From: Dichetophora obliterata
Taxonomy: Eukaryota > Arthropoda > Insecta > Diptera > Sciomyzidae
Direction: 5' to 3'
DNA: 64,000 nt
NCBI GenBank assembly: GCA_963920525.1
Contig: OY986436.1
Span: 90,733,861 to 90,797,860, forward strand
In this document: piece by piece, positions 22,728 to 34,115 of the stretch
How the letters are laid out: each line of letters opens with the position of its first letter
Numbering within the stretch: position 1 is the stretch's first letter
Notes under the pieces: generated by a model
The model's input: only the letters and a program-made list of their open reading frames with translations
What the model was told of the DNA's origin: nothing
Database searches by the model: none
Made by a program: the position numbers and the translations under genes

Positions 22728-23526
22728 ACAACGCCGACCTTCCGTACTTCCGTATCTTAATCAAAATGGTAAAATTTCTTCAAATTCCACAGAAATTAAT
22801 AAATTGATATAGAACTCGCACATAAGCCTTGGAGTGCAATATTCATCATATATTTTATATCTGTTTAAATCGGGAGAAAATCACGCTTATCTCCCACACA
22901 ATGTGATTGACTCTGCATTCAAATTTTTTATTTAGTCTACCATAATGTTTTTAAAATTCAGAGTTTTAAATTTGGTAAATCGTATAAAAATTCCACCAAT
23001 CTCACATACAAAGTGGTGTCATCAAAGAAACATAACCGCATCGATAAGAAAATTAAATTTAAACCACTCCCATCCTCCCTACGATATTACGTTATTAGAC
23101 TTATAATATATAGATTCATGGGCGTCCGCAGGGGGAAGAAGGGGGCACTTGCAAATTTTTTTTTATATCTTAAATTTCTCTCAAAAGCTGAAATTAAAAC
23201 ATTTTAAGCAATATTGAAAAGCAAAAACTTTCTTAATTGTAAGATGCGCTTAAACTTAGGGCTTTGAGAACTTTGTTAATAAAAACGTCGTTTTAAATTG
23301 TAGAGGTGTAAAATTTTGCGAAACATGTATTTTGATAACGTGCATCAGAATCAATCAAAAAGTAGACTTTGAATTTTTTGTAACTATATTTTCTTTCTTG
23401 ATTTCATATGACGATATGTTCATTATGTATTTAATATATTTTATAATACTTTTTTAGGTTTTTTTATAAAAAAAGCTGAGCTAAGCCATTCATTTTTAAA
23501 ATATTATGTTGTGACCGCTGCTGTAA

Positions 23527-23723
23527 GGCCGTGTTCATATTACGCGTTTTTGTCGCGACACCGCTCTCACGGTTTTTTTTTGGCAAACGCGGCTGAAAAA
23601 TACTGAATTTTGTATGTATTTAAATACATTTATTTATTGAATATTCAGTATTTTTCATTTTCGCGAAAAAAAATTGAGAACGGTGTTGCAATCGCGACAA
23701 AAACGAGTAATATGAACCCGGCC
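23527..23723. repeat. 197-bp MITE with TAA target duplication (PIF/Harbinger-like)
   Basis: GGCCGTGTTCATATTAC..TTTTTGTCGCGA at the left is inverted at the right (TCGCGACAAAAACGAGTAATATGAACCCGGCC). TAA flanks both ends (23524-23526 and 23724-23726), the 3-bp duplication of PIF/Harbinger. Copy B of R1 retains only the right half (about 32490-32610). Confidence 0.6.
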
Positions 23724-23944
23724 TAATAAGTTACGATACCATTTCATTAACCCTTGTTTCACAAAAAATGTTGATTACGTATTGTTAAATAAAAAATGTT
23801 TTTTTTCGAATTTTATTCTTAATTTTCAGCCACGAATAGAATTCGTAAAATGGACGTAGTTTGGTACACATTTCGAATATTTTATTCGAATAAATTATAA
23901 TATACGAATAAATTTACTGATGATTCTAATACCCAGTTACGAAA

Positions 23945-24033
23945 AAAACCTACTGTTCAGCTGGGGTTTGAACCGCGGTTTTTTAGCTTTGGGCCACGTA
24001 CTCTTCCGGTAGGCACGGCCACCTTGCAATCAC
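23945..24033 (-). repeat. tRNA/SINE-like segment in R1 copy A
   Basis: On the minus strand: GGTGGCCGTGCCTACCGG (A-box region) to GCGGTTCAAACCCCAGCT with a canonical B box. The same segment sits at the same place in R1 copies B (32818-32890) and C (28326 onward, split). It was therefore part of the R1 ancestor rather than three separate SINE insertions. Confidence 0.6.
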
Positions 24034-24339
24034 ACATTTCCTTATATTCGGTAATTGTTCGACAAACCAGTCTGAACGATTTCAGTTGTACATTTTTTAA
24101 TCTCATCTAAAACTTCGTTCCTCTACAAATAATGATTACGGTCAACCTACGAATGAATTTTTTAGTAAATACCACGAATCTAATGACAGAAATTATGAAG
24201 TTATTCCTACGAGAAATTGACGAATGTTACGGAATGATATCCCTTATTAGTCGAAGATCATTCTTCGTAGCAACAGATAGCAAGAGGCAAGGGCGTCAGC
24301 AGAATTTGTTACAGGGGGGGGGAACAGAGGCATAAAGAA

Positions 24340-25999
24340 GTCTAGAATGCACATAACGAAAATGTAACCTATATAATTCTATTTTCTGATATTTTTGGTA
24401 CTAATTTTGTTATCATGATACTCCGGTTGACACATGCTTGTAAACATAAGAAAATTATATATTTTCTTGTTGATTTTTTGTTGATTTTATATGATTTAAA
24501 TACAAATTCTAAATGTTTGATAGTTTAAATCATATTTGATTTTATATATAAATTCTAGTTGTTTGACAGTTTAAAATCGTTTATTGAGCTTTGATCAAAG
24601 TTAGAAATTTAATTAATTAATTGTTCTAACGAATGTTTCCAAAGAAACAACAACAACAACGTTTTTTCAATATGAAAAGGAAAAAATCACTAGCTAATTT
24701 TATTGCAATTTCGGCCCTGCTAAAGGCTTCATCAGAAATCTTTGTGATACCCGTGCAAGCGCGCACCAGCGCACTGCATCACAGAGGCGATCAGATTTTA
24801 AGTGTCAATTTCTCAGTTTTTCTCCCATTTCAAATTATTTTTTTTTTTAAAAAGATGGGGTAAAAATCTTTCTCGTATCATGCCCGAAACATTTTCAAAT
24901 TTAATTTTTTTTCATGTAATTTCAAAAAGATTTTATCAAAAAATATTCTTAGTAACTTAGTAAATTAAATAATGTAAGGTCTACTTTATCTATACTATTA
25001 TATACAATTACTACTTTACTATAAAAGTACTGGGCCTATTTTTATGAAAAAAAATTTTATATATAATTTTATTTTTTTGCTACAGATTTATTTAGGGGTA
25101 TTCTTCTTTCGAAATTTTAATATTTATATTTAATTAAGGTGCTAAGATTTTTAAAAATCATCTCAGCTGCCACGCATTGCTTATTCGTTGTGTTTTGGCG
25201 CGTTTGTGTTGCGACAGTTTCAATAAACTCCATGTTGCTCTCCATTTTTATCTTTCTCTTCGTGCTCAGCTAGCACAGTGTTGCCGTTTGGATCCAACTG
25301 GATCCATTTGGATACTTTTTTTAAGCTTCAGTGTAAGTTTGGATACTTTTTTTCAAAAAATCTTCTTTAATATGAATACATATGTTTTTGTTTGCAAAAT
25401 ATAAAAAAGAATTAAGGGACTCTCGACAAAAACGTTAAGATAAATGATAACATTGAGACATTTTTGGGCAATATTTTCTTATCAAAAAATGCATAAAATA
25501 AATCTATTTACGAAGAATTTATAAATGTTGTGAAAAATAATTTAAGTCTTACATAGCTAAGTGACTTTCTAAAAAAATCTGTTATTTTTAACCCTTAAGA
25601 TTCTCGTAGCGATTGCAAATTGTAACGAGACTTAATAATTCTAGTAAAGGTTGTACCGTAAAGTACCCTTATTAACAAAATATTTTGACCTTATTTGAAA
25701 CGACTTCTTGTTTTTACGCCACCTAGCGAGAATAAGATGCATAAAAAAACTTATTTGGAATATTATTTTTGTATTATTTACGTAAATAAAATTTCAAGTT
25801 TTTAAGATAAATGCTTTCAATTAAATCTTTTTTTTTTTTTCAACGTGCAATATTAGCTTAATAAAATTAAAAGTCAATAGCAACCCAAATTATATATTTT
25901 ACGCTAAACTTACAACTTATTTCTTTTTCTTATGCAATTATATATTGCTTTTGTCTAAATGTTATACTTATAAAATAAATTTAATTAAAGGTCAATAGC
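24340..25999. other. No gene recognised
   Basis: AT-rich sequence between R1 copies A and C. Short open frames at 24633-24863 and 25177-25404 show no domain. 'ggatccaactggatccatttggatac' at 25290-25315 is a local direct repeat. Confidence 0.4.
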
Positions 26000-27227
26000 A
26001 ACACATATAATAGACAGAACATACTGAAAAGTTTTGGAGGCCTATAACTCATAAACCAATTGCGAGTGGCCTGAAATTTATCAGATTTGGATTCAGGATT
26101 AAAAATTCATAGAATCCGCAAAAATTAAGAATTAGAGTTGTCGCTATTCTTGAAATGTTCCCCACATGGACTTCAACTGATTTATTTCTTTTTCAACATG
26201 CATCAGTTCTGGCAGCATGAAAGTTACTAAAATCGAGTTTGGAAACATACCTATTATATGAATTATTTAAAAATTAATTTTTTTTTAATTCAAAACGTAT
26301 AAATAAATATATAAAGATGTACATGAAAAGATGGGTTTTGGGCTCCATTCATTTTCTAAACATATTCCAGAACCTCCCTGCAAGGCTTGATTCTGAATCC
26401 TGGAAGTAATATAAGCACGTGACGCGAAAAAAATCAAGAAAATTCTCAAAATGGGTGGACGCCTGTTAAAAAACGTGAAGTTGAAGAAGTATAAAACAAA
26501 TGTTTCAAATCGAGTTTCCTATTTAAATTTTAGTCACAACAATCTTTTGACTATAAGATATTATAATGCAAAGCGTTTTCTTACCAAGAATTTGCCATCA
26601 GATTTTTTTAAAAATAGTGCTCGATCTTAAATAAGCCTACTTTATTTCAGAATTAGAAGCTGTGCCCTCGCATAGATCGCTGCAATTTTCACAAATTTAA
26701 ATGCTGCAAGATTGTTAGCAATTTTATTAAGTTTACGAAAAATTCAAAAATTATCCAAATTGGATCATCTTTATGAAAGAAAAACGATGTTTTTAAGCCG
26801 ACTTTTGGGAAAACATTTAGTTTTTATATTTATTTTACTTTGTTTTCTTCTTGCGTTTAGTTACTTTAAAACATTAATTTGCTTATCGTCCAAGTTCATA
26901 TGCGTTATTCGCTTCAATGACCCTTACCATCTGTCGCTTCGAAGAATGATCTTTGATTAATAGGGATATCATTTCTTATCATTCCTCAGTTTCTCGAACG
27001 AATATTTTTGTAATTTCCTGCATTTCATTCGCAGTATTTATTAATGGCTTCGTACTATTTACGAATTAAAATAAATATTAGTAGAAAAAAATTCATTCGT
27101 AGGTTAACCATACGCATTATTCGTAGAATGTACGAAGTATTAGTAGAGTTTAAAAAATTTACAACCGAAATCTTGCAGCCTGGTTTGTTGATCAATTACC
27201 GAATATAAGGAAATGTGTGCTTGCAAC

Positions 27228-28325
27228 ACGCAGAGAAAAGACATGGTTGAGACATGATTACTGCAATAATAATTTTTTTACTAAAATTATTGTATTATTT
27301 CTGCAAACACAAATTTTTGCCTTAATAAAGTCATTATTTACTAATAATGGTACCAAAAATAACATAATAGTTGAAATCATAAAATCATTGTTCGTCAACA
27401 TGCTATGATTGCCTCGACTATTAGTTGCAACAAAAATGTTGTTGTTCTGTCAATCATGATAAATGTGAATATTATTATAGAGACAAACATATTAGAATTT
27501 TTAATGTTTATCTGAACTATTCTTTGATTGTTGGCAAACGAAGCAGAATATAACCAAAAATCGAAAGAATTTATTGTGTCTGAACAGTTTGCAGGAAAAA
27601 CTTTTACTTCATTCAGACACAATAAGTTTTATCGATTCCTGGCAATGTGCCGTTTCGTTTGTCAACTGTTCAATTATTGTGTTTTGTTTTTAATCGCCTT
27701 ATCCTAAAAACAGCACGCAGAAAAGTGACTTTTTCGACTTTAATTGTATGTAGCAAACATATTTCTATTTACCGTAAATATATTTCGTAATTCTGACCTT
27801 ATTTTGTTTATCACATATTGCTATTTTTGTGAAAATGCACTTAATGTACCATACTTATCAATGGCATTAGTCAGGCGAGCGATAGTAGCGGCTGTGGCCT
27901 ACTGGTAGTGTGCGTGGCTCGTAAGCGAAAAAGCCGCGGTTGAAACCCCAGCTCGGACAGAAAATTTTATCAAATGATTTGTCAATTGAATTAATATTTC
28001 TGTTTAACCCAGACAATGAAAATTGGAGTGCATGAAAATAAAAAATAAAATTATTGTTTCAATAATATTCTGGATCCTAAAAATAAATTCATAATGTAGT
28101 TGTTGCAATCATTCTATTTTCGACCCAATAAGAGAATAATGATTGTTTCAATAATATTTTGGTTCCTACAAAAATGTTCCTTTTCTAAATATAGTTGTTA
28201 TTATCATTTTATCATGATCAAAGAAAATATTTATGTTTAAGAACATGTTAGCAACAATCATAATCCGAATCATACTATGATCCTCTTAAAACATGGTTGT
28301 TGCAATTATGTTTTTTCTCTGCGTG
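27228..28325. mobile_element. TIR element with CACGCAGAGAAAA ends inserted in R1
   Basis: CACGCAGAGAAAA (27228-27240) is inverted at 28313-28325, and inner words ('acatggttg..gcaataat') continue the symmetry. The interrupted R1 sequence (TTGCAAGGTGG in copy A, minus strand) is rejoined by removal, with AA on both sides as the apparent duplication. No transposase was found; a SINE lies inside (27886-28030). Confidence 0.6.
27886..28030 (+). repeat. tRNA-derived SINE, 3'-shortened copy
   Basis: The head GCTGTGGCCTACTGGTAGTG, GTGCGTGGCTCGTAAGC, and the B box region GCGGTTGAAACCCCAGCTCGG, then TTGAATTAATATTTCTGTTT, are shared with 14860 and 31569. It lacks the 'gttcggagt.ggcataaaa' tail block of the longer copies. 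Confidence 0.7.
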
Positions 28326-28374
28326 AAGGTGGCCGTGGTCTACTGAAAGATTATGTAGAATACAGAAAAACTGT

Positions 28375-28953
28375 TGTAGTGAATATATATAAAATATAAC
28401 TAAAATTCAAACTATCAACGTTTATCAACACTAAAAATTAACGTTATTAAAAGCTACTCATTAAAGCTAAAACAACAATTGTAATTAGAAATTAATGTTA
28501 CAAAAATATTCCTATACTACTTACGCTAGTTAATTAACGACACTTAATTTAACGTTTACCAACACTGAAAAATTAACGTTACAACAAACCACTCAATTCT
28601 AATTTAAAGCAACTAATACAAATTAAAACTAATGTTAGTTAAGTACTAAAAAGAATGCTTTACTACTTACTCTAATTAAATTATTACATGCATCTACTTA
28701 GACTAATTATAATTCTAATATGTCCATAGATTTAAGGAAGATATAAAAGAGGGAACTGCTTCCCAAAATAAACAGTCTTGAACAAGATTCAAAGCTGAGT
28801 TTAATTAGCTGCCTTTTTTATTTAAAAAGTTCCTGGCACTCTTAAGTGCCGGCTTTCAAATTAAAAAGTAATCTTTTTGCCCGTGGCGTTTTTAAGCGCC
28901 GGCAAACATAATTAGGCAGGGCCTACTTGACGTCTACTAGGACAAACACTACA
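28375..28953 (+). mobile_element. Solo LTR, 579 bp, with CTGT target duplication
   Basis: It starts TGTAGTG and ends CACTACA (7-bp inverted ends, TG..CA), with CTGT directly before (28371-28374) and after (28954-28957). Inside are a TATA-like gatataaaag (28740-28750) and AATAAA (about 28768). The flanks rejoin into the tRNA-like part of R1 (GAAAAACTGTGGTTCAAACC), confirming the boundaries. No internal region remains, so it is a product of LTR-LTR recombination. The 4-bp duplication suggests Gypsy-type rather than Copia or Pao. Confidence 0.75.
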
Positions 28954-29080
28954 CTGTGGTTCAAACCCCAGCTCAGATAGAATGTCTTATTTTTTCGTTA
29001 TTAGTAAACGTAACAAATGTATTCGTAAAATATACATTTGTTTTTGTATGAATACGAATAAAATATTTCCCCAAAACAAA

Positions 29081-29705
29081 ATTGATGATACCACCCTTAA
29101 CTGGTATCTCCTACCTTATATGATTTATATCTCAAGTAATTCTTTTTAAAAGAATTATTTTTCTCCGAACCTATGATATATCAAATTAAATGGTTTAAAC
29201 TTATTCCTGGCAGTCTTGATATTTAAATAAGATTTTTTACCACCAGTTTTTGAATTCAGCTATCTGAATAAATATTAAATATTAAAAGACAATCGAATAA
29301 AGCTTTACAGAGATAAAAGTAAATAGAAATACCTAATTTTGTATAGAAAACGGCCGCTGTACTGAACCCCTTAAAGCTTTTGCACTTATTTGTGCTCGTT
29401 TCAACAAAAGAAAAAAAACCAATAAATATTTATATGTGCTCATGTATATGTATGTAAATCATTGCTTACATGTGTTCTTCAAAGTAAAACACCTCAAACC
29501 AATTAAATAATTAATTCTTCGATTTTAAGAATAATATACAATCCAACCTCGTACAATAAAAATAACAGAAGGAAATAAATCACTGTTCAACAACCTCGTT
29601 ATTGAATAGTTAAGGCGCCTCTCCAGCAATGAGCATTTTTTCCATTTTGACCCATCAACAGTGCACCATAAAGAGTATCATTAGTGGCGGTGAAGTGAAT
29701 TCTTT
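29081..29705. other. No gene recognised
   Basis: AT-rich stretch without identifiable features before the candidate exon at 29929. Confidence 0.4.
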
Positions 29706-29928
29706 ATGATGATCGAAGAGCACCAGCGGAAAAACTGCTGCTCCAGACCCCAATTCGGAGGGCAGAACTATTTACACAAACAGACAGAGCTCCTCACTTT
29801 TGCCAGTCATGCCAAGAGCACGAATATGCCGCGCAGGTGGCACCTGTGGTGTTGGAGATATTTTTCAGTTCGAAGATCATTTACAATCAAATATTTAAAT
29901 AAACGTTTGTTTGTGTTTACGATGCACG

Positions 29929-30021
29929 ATGGACGAGTTGAAGGAATTGATGGATTGCTTCCCACCGCACATCATAAAATCAATAACGCAAGCGTCCTGG
30001 GGAAATATTTATGAACAATTT
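29929..30021 (+). CDS. Candidate first coding exon of an unidentified gene
   Basis: ATG at 29929 opens a 31-codon frame (starts MDELKELMDCFPPH, ends WGNIYEQF) that runs directly into a GTAAGC splice donor at 30022. Composition is protein-like and GC-richer than the surroundings. The upstream 29630-29880 is also GC-richer and could be 5' UTR or another exon. I found no convincing second exon downstream, so this may be a first exon with a distant partner, or chance. A longer overlapping frame (29706-30014) in another phase is less convincing. Confidence 0.3.
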
Positions 30022-30418
30022 GTAAGCTTATAAATTTTTATTATTTCTCAATTGATTCAGATGAATGTGGAATCACTCACGCACTGAAAGATACTGGTCC
30101 ATGCTTGATCGCTCTGCGAACTAAAACATTAACCATTATTAACCATTATTATCATTAAGGGAGGGTTGTAGTAGAAATCGACGGAATATTTTTGTTTTTG
30201 TTTTTTGCTTTATTTTCATCCTTAGGATCTTGAAAATAAGTAGTCAAAATGATATTTTCCTATCTAATTTATTTTACGAGTTAGCATATTAGAGAAATAG
30301 TGCGTCGGCTGAAAAACAGGTATAAATGTTTTTCTAGAAAAAACTTTTTTTCCATGCTGTACACGATTCCGCTTCAACGACTTGACCGATTTCAATGTTT
30401 GACGGCTCAAACTAACAT

Positions 30419-30688
30419 CCCTATTCTGGCAACTTGCCAATAGTCAACCAGTATTTTTATTTTTTCTATGTGTTTGTTGTAGTTTTTTTATTTAAAAAAA
30501 AAAATTTGAAGCTCAAAAATAATAAATTTTGATAAAAATTGTCAACTCCTTTTCAGATAGTGACAATTTCATTAAAATTTTTTTTTTTTTAGCTTCAAAT
30601 TTTGTTTTGAAATAAAAAAATTACAACAAACACTGCTTATTTGTTATTAAAAATACTGGTTGATTATTGTCAAGTTGCCAGAATAGGG
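30419..30688. repeat. 270-bp foldback MITE, CCCTATTCTGGCAACTTG ends
   Basis: CCCTATTCTGGCAACTTG (30419-30436) is inverted at 30671-30688. The arms continue through 'caatartcaaccagtattttt' and 'gtttgttgta.ttttttattt' to 'aatttgaagct', leaving a short central loop near 30515-30585. No clear target duplication. Confidence 0.7.
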
Positions 30689-31568
30689 CTGTAAAGCTTA
30701 TTCAATTTAGGAGGCCTACGGAAAGCATTTTTTCCAAAAAAAAATTATTATCATTATTTTTTTAACGTTAAAGCAAAATAAGAAAGGAGGAAAAAACAGA
30801 GTTTTTTCAAAGGGCTGCCATTTTTTTTTATAAGGGTTTTATTAAAATCGAAAACCTACAAGGCCCCCAAATTTTATCTAGGTTAATAATTTTTTTCGTT
30901 TTTTCGTTCCAGATCACTTGACAGGGCTGTAGCGTGTACAGCGCACGCCTTTGATCAGCGAGACCTTCAGCCGCCATTTTGAATTATTTTTCATCAAAAA
31001 AATTGTATAATGTTCTTGAAATATGCAATAACAAATGCCACAAAAAAAATTCCTTTCGCTCTAAAAAAATCCTGAAATTACGTTACGTTTCTACTAGAAC
31101 CTACCCTCCCCTTAAGCTGTTGAAAGTGCCACACGCCAAGCCAAGACATATTCACATGCCATAACAACAGAGTTCAGCTACAGCTTTTTCATACTTTTTT
31201 AGCATTAGATCATTTAAGGATCATAACCAAATAATCATTGAAATATCTCAACGATATGTTTTAAGTGATCCAAAAGTATTTAAAGTGAGAAAAACTTCCC
31301 ACCGTAATAAGGGTTGGGCTCAGGGCAACACAAGACATAGGAACTACACCGAGAAAAAAAAGCAATTGTAAGATTACATAATTCGGCTTGAGTGAAGAGA
31401 ATTGCATGGAAATTATAAACTTATGCTTACTCACCCAAGTAATTTAATGTTTAATACATTGCTTTGAAAGCACATATTTCGATACCCTCTGGCGATACAA
31501 AATTATTTGATTCACATATATACCAATATTGTAGGTCAATAATTTCACAACACTATAATCTATAAATT
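30689..31568. other. No gene recognised
   Basis: Poly-A/poly-T rich. The open frame 30979-31164 has no recognisable domain. Confidence 0.4.
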
Positions 31569-31780
31569 GTTGACCGCAGCCCAATGGTAGAGTGCGTGGC
31601 CCGTAAGCGAAAGATCCGCGGGTCAAACCCCAGCTCGGACAGAATGTTTTTATATTGAATTAATATTTCTGTTCGGCAGCCACCTCTCTGCAGAAAATGG
31701 CAAACCTCAGAGAATTAAAATTTCCATGTAAAGTTTTTTGAGAACATAGCCGTTCGGAGTAGGCATAAAACTCGAGAAAC
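31569..31780 (+). repeat. tRNA-derived SINE copy
   Basis: The head 'gttgaccgcagcccaatggtagagtgcgtggcccgtaagc' with a B-box region GCGGGTCAAACCCCAGCTCGG is the clearest tRNA-like head in the window. The body and tail blocks (TTGAATTAATATTTCTGTTCGG, cacctctctgcag, gccgttcggagt) align with the copy at 14860. Confidence 0.75.
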
Positions 31781-32392
31781 ATTTTAATAAAACTTACGTG
31801 TCGCTCTTATTATGCCTTTTTGCGGAAAAAATTAAATTCATAATTGTTTCGAAATTTGTACCTTAAAAGTTTATAAATATTTCTTTAACAAATTATTTTT
31901 TGTAAATAAGACTTTTTTTTTGAAAATTTAAAAAAATTCAGTTATAGCCCTTAGTCTTGCGAATATTTTGAATGTTTTTTTTACTTTTGTGCGCTCTAAA
32001 ATAGTACAGGAGTTCCGAGTTCCCTCTAAGAAGTGAGCCACAGACCACCTAATAATAATCCGATGAAAATTTGGATATGTCATAATAGATAAAATTTGAG
32101 GGAACACGTGTTTTTTTAACCATTTTGCTTAAAATATAGTGGCTCTAAATTCAATTTACCAGCAAAACTGATTTTCCCCATAAAAATCGTATAGGAAAAT
32201 TAGAAAATGAATTCGCGACCTCTTAGCCCTTACCAATTGAGATGCGCTTCACAGAGGGTGTTTCTAAGGTCAAGTGGAAGTGTTAAAGCCGCGGACATCT
32301 GCAAAATAAAAAAATATATATTTTTGGGACACCCTAATCTTCATATTCAATCAAAAAAGCCGTAATTTTAAATTTAAAAATTTTAAGAGAGA

Positions 32393-34115
32393 AGCGAAAA
32401 GCTCTAAATTGTAAGTTGCGTTTAAACTTAGGGCTTTGAGAACTTTGTGAATAAAAACTTCGTTTTAAATTGTAGAAGTGTAAAATTTTGTATGTATCTA
32501 AATACATTTATTTATTAAATATTCAGTATTTTTTAGTAGCGATAACGAAAAGAATTGAGAGCTGTGTCTCAATCGCGAAAAAACACGTAATATGAACACG
32601 ACCTAATAAGGATATCATTTCATATACCCTTGTTTCACAGACACTTTTCAATACGCATTCTTAAATTAAAATTTTTTTCTACGAATTGTATTCGTAATTT
32701 TCAGCCACGAATAGAACTCGTAGAATGGACGTAGTTTGGTACACATTTCGTACAAAAACAAATTAATATTGTACGAATACATTTACGAATGATCCTTATA
32801 CCTAGTTACGAAAAAAAAACCCTTCTGTTCAGCTTGGGTTTGAACCACGGTTCATTAGCCTATGGGCCATGTACTCTTCCAGTAGGCAATCACACATTTC
32901 CTTATATTCGGTAATTGTTCGACAAACCAGTCTGAACGATTTCAGTTGTAAATTTTTTAAACTCAACTAAAACTTCGTACCTTCTACGAATAATGAGTAC
33001 GGTCAACTTACGAATGAATTTTTTATTAAATACTATGAATGTAATGAAAGAAATTACGAAGTTATTCCTACGAGAAATTGACGAATGTTAAGGAATGCTA
33101 TCTCTTATTAGTCGAAGATCATTCTTCGTAGCGACAGATAGCAAGGGGCATTTTAATAAGGGATATAAACTTTGACGATATGCAAATTTATTTTTGAAAG
33201 TCATTGTAAACAAGTAGAAGACAAAGTAAATATTGTACATTTTATAAAAAGCTTAATGTTTTCCCAAAAGTCGGCTCGTTTTTCTATCATAAATATAATT
33301 TAATTTGGATTTTTTTTTTTAATTTTTCCTAAACTTAATAAAATGACAAACAATTCTGCAGCCTTTAAATTTAAGAAAGTTGCAGCGCTCTGGGCGAAAG
33401 CAAAGCTTGTAATTCAAAAGCGAAAGAAAAAATTAGGAAATTTAATAAAGTAGGCCAATTTTGGATTAGCCACTTATATTTGAAAATATATACCATATCA
33501 AGCAAACGATTTTACAGTAGAATTTATTATAGTCAAAAGTTTTTTTTTGTATTAAACGTAAATAAGAAACTCGATTTGAAACAACCGTTTTTTACTTCTT
33601 AAAACTCACGTTATTTAGCGGCGCCCAACCAGTTTGAGAATTTTTTGGACTTTTTTCCCCTCACTTGCTTACATTAAACCAGTATTCGGAATCAAGCCTA
33701 GCAGGGAGGTTCTGGAATATGTGAAGAAAATGTATGAAACCCAAAACAAATCTAATATACATGTACGTCTTTATTTATTTATTCATACGTTTTGAGTTAA
33801 AAAAAAAATACACTTTTTAAATCATTCAGATAATAGGTATGTTTCCGTACTCGATTGTAGGAACTAGCAAGCAGCTAGAACTGATTTATGTTAGAAAACG
33901 AAATAAGTAGATTGGTGTCAATCCAGTGTGATAGCCGGTGAAAAAGATCTCCCTTAGCATGCGGGGAACATTTCGAGAATAGCGACAACTCAATTTTGGA
34001 ATTTTTCAATTAATATGGATTTTGACCTCTTAATTCCAAATCTGGAAAATTTCAGTTCTCTCGAAATTGGTTTAGGAGTTAAAGGCTTCCAAAGTTAAAA
34101 AATATCCTCAAAATT
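32393..34115 (+). repeat. Dispersed repeat R1, copy B
   Basis: The longest uninterrupted copy. 32393-33150 matches copy A; 32640-34110 matches the inverted copy C. It carries the tRNA-like segment on its minus strand at 32818-32890 and a half MITE at 32490-32610. No coding capacity was found; the class is not assignable from sequence alone. Confidence 0.65.

Larger units (their letters stand above)
23221..24310 (+). repeat. Dispersed repeat R1, copy A
   Basis: Matches 32393-33150 in the same orientation: shared blocks are 'agggctttgagaactttgt', 'cccttgtttcaca', 'ttttcagccacgaatagaa', 'atttccttatattcggtaat', and 'gacgaatgtta.ggaatg'. It also matches the minus strand of 27228-26940. It contains a tRNA-like segment on its minus strand (23945-24033) and the MITE at 23527-23723. 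No coding capacity was found and the class is unknown. Confidence 0.65.
26000..29080 (-). repeat. Dispersed repeat R1, copy C (inverted, twice interrupted)
   Basis: The minus strand matches 32640-34110 throughout: for example 26040-26180 against 33965-34100, 26330-26480 against 33600-33740, 26640-26860 against 33240-33420, and 26940-27227 against 32895-33150. It continues at 28326-28374 and 28954-29080, after a TIR element (27228-28325) and a solo LTR (28375-28953). Copies A and C together form a large inverted pair around 24.3-26 kb. Confidence 0.65.

Noticed and set aside
20707..22807. Two giant open frames (683 and 685 codons) of Met-Asn-Glu and Phe-Ile-Ser repeats
   Set aside because: Both arise automatically from a 9-bp tandem repeat with no stop in these frames; there is no independent evidence for a gene.
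23945..24033. Functional tRNA gene on the minus strand
   Set aside because: It has a good B box, but no complete cloverleaf, and the same segment recurs within three R1 copies.
29706..30014. 102-codon plus-strand frame as the gene at this locus
   Set aside because: Its residues show no protein-like pattern, and the shorter ATG frame ending at a GTAAGC donor in another phase is more convincing.
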